Below the pieces are notes generated by a model. It was not told the origin of the DNA, made no database searches, and saw nothing but the letters and a program-made list of their open reading frames with translations. From an uncultured Bacteroidales bacterium (GTDB taxonomy: Bacteria > Bacteroidota > Bacteroidia > Bacteroidales > UBA932), in contig CAMUZW010000002.1 in assembly GCA_947165305.1 (NCBI GenBank), positions 1-53,300 of the forward strand: DNA of 53,300 bases, read 5' to 3'. Positions 1 through 7,904 of this stretch are shown here, one piece after another. Both the position numbers and the translations under genes were made by a program. Every line of letters begins with the position of its first letter. The first letter of the stretch is position 1.

Positions 1-1673
1 GGGTCGAGGGCATCGCCGAGATCAACGACGAGACCTCCCGCGAGGGCGTCCGCGTCGTCATCCGTCTCAAGATGGGCGCCAACTCCAATGTGGTCCTCAA
101 CAACCTCTTCAAGTTCTCTCCGCTCCAGTCGAGCTTCGCATTCAACAATGTTGCCCTCGTCAAGGGCCGTCCGCGCACGCTGAGCCTCAAGGAAATCATC
201 GCCAACTTCGTGGAATTCCGCCACGAGGTGGTGGTCCGCCGGACCCGCTTCGACCTCGCAAAGGCCCAGAAGCGCGCCCATCTGGTGGAAGGCCTCCTCA
301 AGGCGATGGATGTCATCGACGAGATCGTACACGTCATCCGTTACGAGTCCAAGACGACCGAAGATGCCAAGAACATCATTATGGAGCGCTTCGGCTTCAC
401 CGACCCCCAGGCGACGGCCATCGTGGAAATGCGTCTGCGGCAGCTCGTCGGACTCGAGCGCGAGAAGCTCCAGAACGAATATGACGAGCTGATGAAGTTC
501 ATCGGCCGGTGCAACGAGATCCTCGCGAGCGTCGAGCTCCAGCTTGCCGTCGTCAAGGACGAGACGCAGGAGCTGAAGGACAAATACGCCGACCCGCGCC
601 GTACCGAGATCAACCTCGCCGTGGGTGATTTCAACCCCGAGGACTTCTACGCCGACGAGGACCAGGTGATCACCATCTCGCACCTCGGATACATCAAGCG
701 CACCCCGCTGACGGAATTCCGCACGCAGAACCGCGGCGGTGTCGGCCTCAAGGGAAGCGCCACGCGCGACGAAGACTTTATCGAGCACATCTATATCGCC
801 AATACGCATTCGACGATGCTTCTGTTTACCCAGAAGGGCCGCTGCTACTGGCTTAAGGTGTACGAGATTCCGGAAGGGACGCGCACTTCGAAGGGACGCG
901 CCATCCAGAACCTCCTCTCCATCGAGGCCGACGACAAGGTCAAGGCATACATCAATGTCAAGAGCCTCAAGGACGAAGAATTCGTCAACAGCCACTATAT
1001 CATGATGGTCACCCGGAACGGTATCATCAAGAAGACCTGCCTGGAGGCGTATTCCCGTCCGCGCACCAACGGCGTCAACGCCATCATCATCCGCGAGGAC
1101 GACGAACTCCTCGAAGCGATCCTCACCAACGGCCGCTGCAACGTCATGATCGCGGCCAACGGCGGACGCTGTGTCCGCTTCGACGAGACCGACGCCCGGC
1201 CGCTCGGCAGGATGTCCTCCGGCGTGCGTGGCATCAATCTTGATGAAGGGGACTTCGTCATCGGTTTTGTCTGTCAGGATCCCGAGGCGGAGGATGCGGA
1301 GCGCAGGCAGGTGCTGGTCGTCAGCGAAAACGGTTTCGGCAAACGTTCCGATCCGGCTGAGTACCGCCAGACATCCAGGGGAGCCAAGGGCGTCAAGACG
1401 ATACAGATTACCGAGAAGACAGGATCGCTCGTGGCGATCAAGAACGTGACCGACGAAGACGACCTCATGATCATCTGCCGTTCGGGAATGACAATCAGGA
1501 TGCCGGTGAGCACCATCCGGGTGACGGGACGCGCCGCCCAGGGAGTGAAGCTCATCAATATCCGCGAAAAGGACTCCATTGCGGCTGTTTCCGTCGTCCA
1601 GCATACTTCCGATGAGGAAGAGGCTCCGGAAGAGACCGTCGCACCGGTACAGGAAGATAATATTAACAATTAA
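1..1673 (+). CDS. gyrA: DNA gyrase subunit A, C-terminal part (5' end outside window)
   Basis: GyrA, with GyrB, introduces negative supercoils and relieves replication and transcription stress. The frame is open from base 3, upstream of the first ATG in the ORF track, so the gene is cut by the window edge. About 556 residues are visible. They cover the end of the breakage-reunion domain and coiled-coil gate (the FVEFRHEVVVRRT and IVEMRLRQLVGLE segments) and the C-terminal beta-pinwheel. A GyrA-box-like motif QNRGGVG is present, close to the canonical QRRGGKG, which supports GyrA over ParC. The protein ends in an acidic tail (SDEEEAPEET), usual for gyrase. The active-site tyrosine lies in the missing N-terminal part. 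The stop codon sits inside a 14-bp palindrome and the TPR gene follows 13 nt later. Confidence 0.95.
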   Translation, partial: VEGIAEINDETSREGVRVVIRLKMGANSNVVLNNLFKFSPLQSSFAFNNVALVKGRPRTLSLKEIIANFVEFRHEVVVRRTRFDLAKAQKRAHLVEGLLKAMDVIDEIVHVIRYESKTTEDAKNIIMERFGFTDPQATAIVEMRLRQLVGLEREKLQNEYDELMKFIGRCNEILASVELQLAVVKDETQELKDKYADPRRTEINLAVGDFNPEDFYADEDQVITISHLGYIKRTPLTEFRTQNRGGVGLKGSATRDEDFIEHIYIANTHSTMLLFTQKGRCYWLKVYEIPEGTRTSKGRAIQNLLSIEADDKVKAYINVKSLKDEEFVNSHYIMMVTRNGIIKKTCLEAYSRPRTNGVNAIIIREDDELLEAILTNGRCNVMIAANGGRCVRFDETDARPLGRMSSGVRGINLDEGDFVIGFVCQDPEAEDAERRQVLVVSENGFGKRSDPAEYRQTSRGAKGVKTIQITEKTGSLVAIKNVTDEDDLMIICRSGMTIRMPVSTIRVTGRAAQGVKLINIREKDSIAAVSVVQHTSDEEEAPEETVAPVQEDNINN

Positions 1674-1686
1674 TTGTTCTCAGATT

Positions 1687-3024
1687 ATGAAAAAGATTTT
1701 GACTTTTGCCGCAATCGTTGCACTGAGCGTGCAGTTTGCTTTTGCACAGTCCAAGCCCGAAGACCTCCGCAAGGGGATCGAGAAGGCTTCTGCCGCTACG
1801 CAGGATGCCAAGAAGGCGGCCAAAGTGGCGACCTGGACCAAACTGGGAGAAGCCTATCTCAAGGCTTATCAGCAGCCCACCGCCAACATCCCCAGCATGG
1901 GTGTGACCGCAACGGAACTCGCTCTCCTGATGAATGGTGAGAAACCCAAGAGCGTGGCTCCCGTGACGCTCCAGGGTGAGGCTTATGAGAAGCAGGTCTT
2001 CAAGGACAAGAATCTCTACTTCCAGAACGGACGTCTCGCCTTCGTCGAGATCACCAAACCCGTCCTGGGCAAAGAGGATGCCCTCGAAGGTGTCGTCAAA
2101 GCGTACACCAAGGCCGCCGAAGTGGATACCAAGGGTTCCAAGAAAAAAGAGATTGCCACGGTCATCGGAGACGTTGACAAATTCTATTTCAACGATGCCT
2201 ATACGGCTTTTGTCCTCGGCGACAAGATGAAGGCTTCCGAACTCTTCCTCAAGGCTGCCGAAGTCTCCGTCCTGCCGATGAGCCCGAAGATCGACACCTC
2301 CGCTTTCTTCAACGCGGGTCTCGCCGCCGCCGAAGCCGGCAACCTCGACCAGGCCAAGGCCTGCTACGAGAAGTCGCTCCGCTATGGCTACGACAAGATC
2401 TCCAAGGGATCCATCTATTCCTCCATCGCCAACATCTATATGGAGCAGAAGGACACCCTGGCCGCCAAGAAGTATCTGGAGGACGGTTTCGCCGTCTATC
2501 CCGACAACCCGCAGATCATGACCGACCTCATCAACCTTTACCTGTGGACCAAGGGCGATCCCAAGCAGATCATCACCCTGCTCGACAAGGCAAAGGCCCA
2601 GATGCCCGACAATGCCGGTCTCTATGATGTAGAAGGTGACATCTGGAAGAACCTCGGCAATCGCGAGAATGCGCTTGCGGCTTACAAGAAGTCTCTGGAA
2701 ATCAACCCGAAGGGTGATTATCCTTACTATGCACAGGGCCGCCTCTTCTGCGACTGGTACAACGAAATCGACAACGAGAAAGCCCAGGTGGATCTCCGTG
2801 ACTACAAGAAATACGACGAGCTCGACGCCAAGAGCAAAGAAGTGCTCCAGAAGAGCCTCGAACCGCTTGAGAAATGCTATGAGGTCACGGGCCGCAGCGA
2901 CATGAAGCTCGCCGCCGCCGACCTCCTCAAGAAGGTGTATTTCCAGCTTCGCTCCGTCAAGCCCGAGTACATGGAGTACCACAAGAAGTATGACGAGATC
3001 TGCAAGCAGCTCCAGAGCAAGTAA
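1687..3024 (+). CDS. Exported tetratricopeptide-repeat protein
   Basis: 445 aa from ATG 1687. The longer track ORF (from 1579) runs back into gyrA, whereas the 1687 start gives a clean signal peptide (MKKILTFAAIVALSVQFAFAQ). The mature part has an N-terminal region of about 180 residues, then several TPR-like helical pairs at roughly residues 180-350 (for example FFNAGLAAAEAGNLDQAKACYEK and ENALAAYKKSLEINP), then a helical C-terminal segment. TPR arrays are protein-interaction scaffolds, so a periplasmic or outer-membrane-associated assembly role is plausible but inferred. It begins 13 nt after gyrA and may be co-transcribed with it. The next gene is a shortened paralogue overlapping its 3' end. 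No enzymatic motif is visible. Confidence 0.85.
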   Translation: MKKILTFAAIVALSVQFAFAQSKPEDLRKGIEKASAATQDAKKAAKVATWTKLGEAYLKAYQQPTANIPSMGVTATELALLMNGEKPKSVAPVTLQGEAYEKQVFKDKNLYFQNGRLAFVEITKPVLGKEDALEGVVKAYTKAAEVDTKGSKKKEIATVIGDVDKFYFNDAYTAFVLGDKMKASELFLKAAEVSVLPMSPKIDTSAFFNAGLAAAEAGNLDQAKACYEKSLRYGYDKISKGSIYSSIANIYMEQKDTLAAKKYLEDGFAVYPDNPQIMTDLINLYLWTKGDPKQIITLLDKAKAQMPDNAGLYDVEGDIWKNLGNRENALAAYKKSLEINPKGDYPYYAQGRLFCDWYNEIDNEKAQVDLRDYKKYDELDAKSKEVLQKSLEPLEKCYEVTGRSDMKLAAADLLKKVYFQLRSVKPEYMEYHKKYDEICKQLQSK

Positions 3025-3982
3025 GATCCTGTCTTTGCTGGCGGCCGCGCTCGTCCTGGCACCGTCCCTCGCGGGACAGTCGAAGGATGCGGACAAAATC
3101 CGGGCGTCGGTCGCCAGGGCCTCCAAAGCGGTCCGTAATCCCGGCAAGGCCGCGAAGACCGCTTCCTGGCTTTCGCTGGCGGAGGCATACGAAGACGCCT
3201 ATTCATTTCCCCTCTCCAACCTCGTTCCCGGAGAGGGGAATTCTGTCCGTACCCTTTCGGTCCGCGGACAGCGCCCCCGGGAAATCATGGCGGCGACGCC
3301 CGTGAGCGGCATCTACAAGAACGTATATTCTGACAAGGACGTCTATTTCGATGCGGACGGGAAGCTCCTGGCCATCCGGGTCACCCGCCCCCTGCTCGAC
3401 ACGGTCGATGCGCTGGCGGGCGCATTGGAGGCTTATAAGAGGGCATATGCCTGCGATCAGAAAGGTTCTTACACGGACCGGATTGCCGACCACATCTCCC
3501 ACATCGCCACCGAGTACAGGACACTGGCCGAAGTGGCCGGGATGCTCGGGGAAAGCGGACAGTCCATGCAGTATTACCGGCTCTCCGCGGCCGCTTCGAT
3601 GATGCCGCCCTGTCAGCAGCCCGACATCCCGTCGCTCCGGATCGTCGCGGCCGAGGACGAACGGCTCATGCTCGAACGGGCGGAGCGCGAGCGGATAGCC
3701 CGCCTCAAGGCGTCCGCCCTGGATATCTATGAAAGGGGAGCGGAAGAGTACCGTGCGGCCATGGCGGTCCTCGACCGTGCGGCAGCCCTTCCGGCGGGGG
3801 AGGACAAGGTGTTTCAGCAACTCCAGACGGCCTTCAAGGAGCAGCTCCTGAAAGCTTCCGTGTCGCTGAAGCAGAGTTATATGCTGACGGATGACGCCGC
3901 CGTGCGAGAGAAAGCCGGTTCGCTGTTACGCGGGATCGCGCTGTTCTTCGGCGTCGAAAGCCTGGACGATCTTGGTGACTAG
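2990..3982 (+). CDS. Exported paralogue of the preceding TPR protein, lacking the TPR middle
   Basis: 330 aa, starting inside the previous gene with a 35-nt overlap in another frame. After a basic, serine-rich lead comes a hydrophobic signal segment (LSLLAAALVLAPSLAGQ). Residues from about 30 to 205 align by eye with the first 180 mature residues of the upstream protein: KAAKTASWLSLAEAYEDAY versus KAAKVATWTKLGEAYLKAY, and NVYSDKDVYFDADGKL versus QVFKDKNLYFQNGRL. The last 70 residues again match its C-terminus, but the TPR block between is missing. This suggests tandem duplication followed by loss of the repeats. The alternative start TTG lies within the signal segment, so ATG 2990 is preferred. 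Its last 57 nt overlap the convergent phoH gene. Function unknown. Confidence 0.8.
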   Translation: MTRSASSSRASKILSLLAAALVLAPSLAGQSKDADKIRASVARASKAVRNPGKAAKTASWLSLAEAYEDAYSFPLSNLVPGEGNSVRTLSVRGQRPREIMAATPVSGIYKNVYSDKDVYFDADGKLLAIRVTRPLLDTVDALAGALEAYKRAYACDQKGSYTDRIADHISHIATEYRTLAEVAGMLGESGQSMQYYRLSAAASMMPPCQQPDIPSLRIVAAEDERLMLERAERERIARLKASALDIYERGAEEYRAAMAVLDRAAALPAGEDKVFQQLQTAFKEQLLKASVSLKQSYMLTDDAAVREKAGSLLRGIALFFGVESLDDLGD

Positions 3983-4879
3983 GGGATGGCGGACGATGTC
4001 TTCCTTGGAGAAGAAGATTGTTCCGACCCCTTTCAGATCCTGCAGCATCCGGATTCCCCTGAGGAGTCCGGAATCTGTTTTATGCGGGAGGTCGATCTGG
4101 CTGGCGTCGCCGGTGACGATGAATTTGGCGTTGGTCCCCATACGGGTCAGGAACATCTTGAGTTGCCCGAGGTTGGTGTTCTGCGCTTCGTCGAGGATGA
4201 CGCAGGCGCGGTCGAGCGTACGGCCGCGCATATAAGCCAGCGGGGCAATCTGGATGGTGCCGTCCGCGATGAATTCCTGCAGCTTGCGGGAAGGAATCAT
4301 GTCTTCCAGCGCATCGTAGAGAGGCTGCAGATACGGGTCCAGCTTGTCTTTGAGGTCGCCCGGAAGGAAGCCGAGCCGCTCACCGGCCTCCACGGCGGGG
4401 CGCGTCAGGATGATCTTGCGGATCTCCCGGTTCTTGAGGGCTCGGACGGCGAGTGCGATGGCGATGTAGGTCTTTCCGGTACCTGCCGGTCCGGTCGCGA
4501 AGATCAGGTCGTTCTCAAAGTAACTCCGGACCATTTCCTGCTGCCGAACGTTGCGGGCCTTGATGGGGCGGCCGTCCGTCCCGTGTACGATGACGGCGTC
4601 CGCCTCGATCCGGAAGCGGTCGGGGGAGGTCTCCCCGGCAAAGACATCTTCGACGTCATATACCGTCAGGCTGGTCTTGTGATGCCGGATTTCGATCAGT
4701 TTGCCGAGGTGCTCGGAAAACGAGGCGATATCGCTCTCGGTACCTTCCAGGATAATCTCGGCCCCCCTGGCCACGACCTTGAGGTGCGGGAAATAGTTGC
4801 AGAATTCGTTCAGGATCTTGTTGCCGGCCCCGTAGATCTCGATGGGGTCGATGGCTTCCAGATGCAGTTTCTTCTTCAT
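3926..4879 (-). CDS. phoH: PhoH family ATPase
   Basis: 317 aa, normal PhoH length. An N-terminal KH-like/PhoH-specific region of about 110 residues precedes a P-loop ATPase domain with Walker A GPAGTGKT at residues 130-137 and Walker B VILDEAQ at 227-233. The segments LTRPAVEAGERLGFLPGD and GDASQIDLP are signature PhoH sequences. The family is cytoplasmic and linked to RNA metabolism and stress, but its exact substrate is unsettled. The start ATG shares its A with the TGA stop of the upstream capA-like gene (TGATG), so the pair is probably translationally coupled. The 3' end overlaps the convergent TPR paralogue by 57 nt. Confidence 0.95.
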   Translation of the reverse strand: MKKKLHLEAIDPIEIYGAGNKILNEFCNYFPHLKVVARGAEIILEGTESDIASFSEHLGKLIEIRHHKTSLTVYDVEDVFAGETSPDRFRIEADAVIVHGTDGRPIKARNVRQQEMVRSYFENDLIFATGPAGTGKTYIAIALAVRALKNREIRKIILTRPAVEAGERLGFLPGDLKDKLDPYLQPLYDALEDMIPSRKLQEFIADGTIQIAPLAYMRGRTLDRACVILDEAQNTNLGQLKMFLTRMGTNAKFIVTGDASQIDLPHKTDSGLLRGIRMLQDLKGVGTIFFSKEDIVRHPLVTKIVQAFDAEEQRDPA

Positions 4880-6048
4880 CAGTCTTCTATGCCGGTCTTG
4901 CTTTTGACAAAGCGGTATGTGTTAACCATGTTGGTGTAGTCTTCGCGGATGCGCCATTCCTCCTGCCTCCCGATGTATTCCTTGACGGGGAGGACGCTGT
5001 AGCTGTCCTCGACCATCCGGGGCTTGGTGCACCAGAGATATGAAACGCCGGGCCGGGGAAGCACCTTGCGGATGCGGCCGTGGACGGCGACCTTGACGAG
5101 CGCCATCGCTTCGAGGCGGGCTTCGAGGTCGTTCTGGTTGGATACGGCATTGCCCAGGGAATAGAGCACCGGGACTTCCCGTACCGTGCCGTCGCTGTCC
5201 GTGACCGTGAGGAGTTCGTAATCCTGGACGACGTGCGGATGATGCCCGACGATGAGGTCGACGCCGCTCTTCGCCAGCCAGCGGGCCAGTTCTCCCTGCT
5301 GGGCGTTGTGCCGGAACTGGTATTCGATCCCCCAGTGGGGAATCGCGATGATGACGTCGGCGTGCTGCGCTTTGGCACGGGCGATCGCCTTCGCGATATC
5401 GTCCTTATGCATCAGGTTGACCTTCGGCCAGCGGGTGTCGGATCCGGAATTGGTCCCGTAGGTAAAGTTGAGGATGGCGAATTTGACGCCCTTGACCATG
5501 ACGATGACGGGGTAGCGGGCTTCATCGTCGGCACTGTCCTTGGAAACGCCCGTATAGACAATGCCGGTCGAAGCCTCCAGGGCATCGTACACGCGGATCG
5601 TACGCTTCAGGCCGGCGGATCCCTTGTCGAGAATGTGGTTGTTGGCCGTCAGCAGGACGTCAAATCCGCAGGATGCGATATAGTCGGGATAGGTGTCGGG
5701 CGCGGAGAAGGCGGGATACCCTGTGTAAGGAGGGCCTGCCATCGGAAATTCCATGTTGCAGATGGCGAGGTCCGCGGCTGTAAAACGGTCCTTCAGGTGC
5801 ATGAAGAAGGTGCTGAAGTCATAGTGGTGCGGGTTGTCGCGGTCGGCGCCGGGGTGGGTCTCGCTGTAGACGCGGAAAGCGTCGCGGGACTGCGGTCCGT
5901 GCATCATCACATCCCCGATCAGGACGATGGAGACGGTGTCCTTGCGGAACGAAAAATCCTCGAAAGGAATCCACGGACGTTCGATCTGGGCGCTCAGCGT
6001 CACCGGTATGACGAGAAGCAGGCCTGAGAGGAGGTTTTTCCAATTCAT
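4879..6048 (-). CDS. CapA-family metallophosphatase-like protein, exported
   Basis: 389 aa from ATG 6048. The track start at 6666 runs antisense through the SPOR gene and is rejected. The chosen start gives a signal peptide (MNWKNLLSGLLLVIPVTLSAQ). CapA/PGA-cap hallmarks appear in order: GDVMMHG, NMEFPM, TANNHILDKG, IPHWGIEYQ and GHHPHVVQDYE. These histidines and aspartates form the metallophosphatase-like centre of the fold. In Firmicutes CapA/PgsA acts in poly-gamma-glutamate capsule export. Bacteroidota homologues usually lack the other capsule genes, as here, so the true substrate is unknown. It is followed directly by phoH. Its promoter -7 box ends only about 5 nt from the ATG, so the mRNA may be nearly leaderless. 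Confidence 0.88.
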   Translation of the reverse strand: MNWKNLLSGLLLVIPVTLSAQIERPWIPFEDFSFRKDTVSIVLIGDVMMHGPQSRDAFRVYSETHPGADRDNPHHYDFSTFFMHLKDRFTAADLAICNMEFPMAGPPYTGYPAFSAPDTYPDYIASCGFDVLLTANNHILDKGSAGLKRTIRVYDALEASTGIVYTGVSKDSADDEARYPVIVMVKGVKFAILNFTYGTNSGSDTRWPKVNLMHKDDIAKAIARAKAQHADVIIAIPHWGIEYQFRHNAQQGELARWLAKSGVDLIVGHHPHVVQDYELLTVTDSDGTVREVPVLYSLGNAVSNQNDLEARLEAMALVKVAVHGRIRKVLPRPGVSYLWCTKPRMVEDSYSVLPVKEYIGRQEEWRIREDYTNMVNTYRFVKSKTGIED

Positions 6049-6053
6049 GTCCA

Positions 6054-6061
6054 CAAATATA
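6054..6061 (-). promoter_or_regulatory. Promoter -7 box for capA-like/phoH
   Basis: TATATTTG on the minus strand matches the Bacteroidota consensus TAnnTTTG. No clean -33 TTG is seen at the expected distance. The box ends about 5 nt from the capA-like ATG, implying a very short or absent 5' leader. It lies back to back with the SPOR-gene promoter in a 48-nt divergent spacer. Confidence 0.5.
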
Positions 6062-6075
6062 TGAAATATTTTGAG

Positions 6076-6083
6076 TAAATTTG
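6076..6083 (+). promoter_or_regulatory. Promoter -7 box for the SPOR lipoprotein operon
   Basis: TAAATTTG matches TAnnTTTG and lies 13 nt before ATG 6097, so the 5' leader would be only a few nucleotides. No good TTG is present at -33. It would drive the SPOR gene and, given 1-7 nt spacings, probably the M28-like gene and leuS as well. Confidence 0.5.
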
Positions 6084-6096
6084 CACTTTTGATGCA

Positions 6097-6531
6097 ATGA
6101 AAATGTATTCTGTCATAGGGCTTGCCTGTGCACTCCTCCTTGCGGCCGGGTGCGACTTCCTGCGTTCGGTCGCCGGAAGGCCCACAACGGAAGAATTGCG
6201 TGCCCTCAGGGAGCAGTCCGCCGCGCCTGCCGTTCCGGAGGCTGCCGTGGCAGAGGAGGAAGAAGACCCGCTTCCGGATTTGCTGTCTTCCTCCGTATCC
6301 GAATCCGGCTATCTTGTCATCGTCGGTGCGTACCGGGAGCCCCGCCATGCGGCTAGGAGCGCCGAGCGCTATCGCCGCGACGGGTATGAGGTTTGCATGG
6401 TGGAGCGGGGCGCCGTCACCCTCGTCGGGCTCTGCCCGAGCAGTGACCGGGAGGAAGCGCGCCGTGCGCTTCTCCGCCTCAGGGCCAAAGGAGCCTGCCC
6501 GGAAGGCTCCTGGATTTTGAACGACCGCTGA
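6097..6531 (+). CDS. Small lipoprotein with a SPOR (peptidoglycan-binding) domain
   Basis: 144 aa. A lipoprotein signal ends in LLAAGC (Cys19). An acidic low-complexity linker (VAEEEEDPLPD) follows. Residues about 70-142 resemble a SPOR domain: YLVIVGAYREPRHAARSAERYRRDGYEV and the closing GSWILND. SPOR domains bind peptidoglycan stripped of stem peptides at division sites, so an envelope or septal role is likely by family knowledge. ATG 6103 (MYSVIG) is an alternative start two codons in; both give the same signal peptide. The gene ends 1 nt before the next. Confidence 0.82.
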   Translation: MKMYSVIGLACALLLAAGCDFLRSVAGRPTTEELRALREQSAAPAVPEAAVAEEEEDPLPDLLSSSVSESGYLVIVGAYREPRHAARSAERYRRDGYEVCMVERGAVTLVGLCPSSDREEARRALLRLRAKGACPEGSWILNDR

Positions 6532-6532
6532 T

Positions 6533-7897
6533 ATGAAACGACTGTTTGCATCGATATGCCTGCTCGGCCTCCTCCTGCCGGCCTGGGGCCAGATCCGTCC
6601 CGGGAGCGTTCTCGACGACCTTGACGACGGCGAGACCGTGGCAGCCCTCAAAGCGCACGTGCGCACCCTTTCCGCAGCCTCCCTGGAAGGGCGTAAAGCC
6701 GGTTCGGAAGGGGAGAAGGCCGCGGCGGACTACGTCGCCTCGGTGCTGAAGCGCTATGACATCGACGTCATTTCCCTCGAAGGGGGAGATCCCTTCGGCA
6801 TCCGCTCCGAGAACGGAGATACCCTTACTTCCCGCAATGTCGTCGCCTTCATTCCGGGCTACGACAAGTCGCTTTCGGACCATTTCATCGTAATCGGCGC
6901 CAGGCTCGACAACCTCGGCAGCGACCGCTACACCGTCGACGGAGCCAGCCGGGAAAGAATCTATTTCGGGGCTAACGGCAACGCATCGGGCATAGCCGCC
7001 CTGCTGGAAGCTGGACGGATGCTCCAGACCAACCGCATTCTCCTGCGCCGTTCGGTCCTCCTGGTCGGCTTCGGCGCTTCCCGAGAGAGTTTCGCCGGCA
7101 GCTGGTACTTCCTGCACCGGGCCTTCAAGGATGTCGGAAACATCGACGCGATGGTCAATCTGGATATGTTGGGAACGGGTTATTCCGGCTTCTACGCCTA
7201 TACGTCATCGAATGCGGACCTCAATGCGATGCTCGGGACGGTTGCGGGCGACCTCAACCCCGTCGTCCCGACGCTGACGGCGGCGGAGCCTTATCCTTCT
7301 GACCATAAAGTCTTCTACGACAAGCAGATTCCGTCCGTCCTCTTCACGACCGGACGCTATCCGGAGCACGATACCGAGAAAGATACCCAGTCCGTCGTCG
7401 ACTACGCCTCGCTCGAGAAAGAGGTAGAATACATCTATAATTTCACCAAATATCTGATCAATGCGCCCGCGCCTTCATTCTTCCCGTCTGCGGACGGCAA
7501 GAAACAGAAATATGCGCCCGACGTGATGTCGTACTACGAATGCGACCACCGCCCCACCTTCCTCAACACGGCCGATCCTTCGGTCTTCCTGCAGAAGTGG
7601 GTGTATCAGTATCTCAAATATCCCCGTCAGGCGGTTGAGAACGGGATTCAGGGTCGTGTGATGGTCGATTTCGTCATTGATGCGACGGGGGCTGTGCGGG
7701 ACGTGAAGGTCTCCCGGGGCGTCGATCCGCTCCTCGACGACGAGGCGGTGCGGGTCATTTCCGCTTCCCCGAAGTGGAAGCCCGGCCGTCATCTCGGCAA
7801 GAAGGTGAGCGTGGCGCTCTCGCTTCCGGTCGAGTTCCGCCTCGAAAAGAAGGGCAGTTTCGGCCTGAACGGCCATAAATTCGGCAAAAAGAAATAA
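6533..7897 (+). CDS. M28 peptidase-fold protein fused to a TonB C-terminal domain; probably catalytically dead
   Basis: 454 aa with a signal peptide ([20 protein letters not shown]). Residues about 35-320 follow the M28 zinc-aminopeptidase fold, and residues about 355-437 form a TonB C-terminal domain ([21 protein letters not shown]...[14 protein letters not shown]). Most expected zinc and catalytic residues are changed. The usual AHxD is GARLD (R124), GANDNASG is GANGNASG (G149), and the catalytic/ligand EE pair is S183-R184. NLDMLG (D211) and SDH (H258) are retained. By M28 knowledge this should not bind two zincs or hydrolyse peptides, so it may be a binding or scaffolding protein in the periplasm. 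It lies 1 nt after the SPOR gene and 7 nt before leuS. Confidence 0.85.
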   Translation: MKRLFASICLLGLLLPAWGQIRPGSVLDDLDDGETVAALKAHVRTLSAASLEGRKAGSEGEKAAADYVASVLKRYDIDVISLEGGDPFGIRSENGDTLTSRNVVAFIPGYDKSLSDHFIVIGARLDNLGSDRYTVDGASRERIYFGANGNASGIAALLEAGRMLQTNRILLRRSVLLVGFGASRESFAGSWYFLHRAFKDVGNIDAMVNLDMLGTGYSGFYAYTSSNADLNAMLGTVAGDLNPVVPTLTAAEPYPSDHKVFYDKQIPSVLFTTGRYPEHDTEKDTQSVVDYASLEKEVEYIYNFTKYLINAPAPSFFPSADGKKQKYAPDVMSYYECDHRPTFLNTADPSVFLQKWVYQYLKYPRQAVENGIQGRVMVDFVIDATGAVRDVKVSRGVDPLLDDEAVRVISASPKWKPGRHLGKKVSVALSLPVEFRLEKKGSFGLNGHKFGKKK

Positions 7898-7904
7898 CAG
7901 TTAT

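Noticed and set aside
6081-6097. TTGCA/TGCAA inverted repeat, also seen at 12613-12625, considered as a shared operator
   Set aside because: The first half is largely the TTTGCA that commonly follows the -7 box in this genome, so the repeat need not mean a regulator site.
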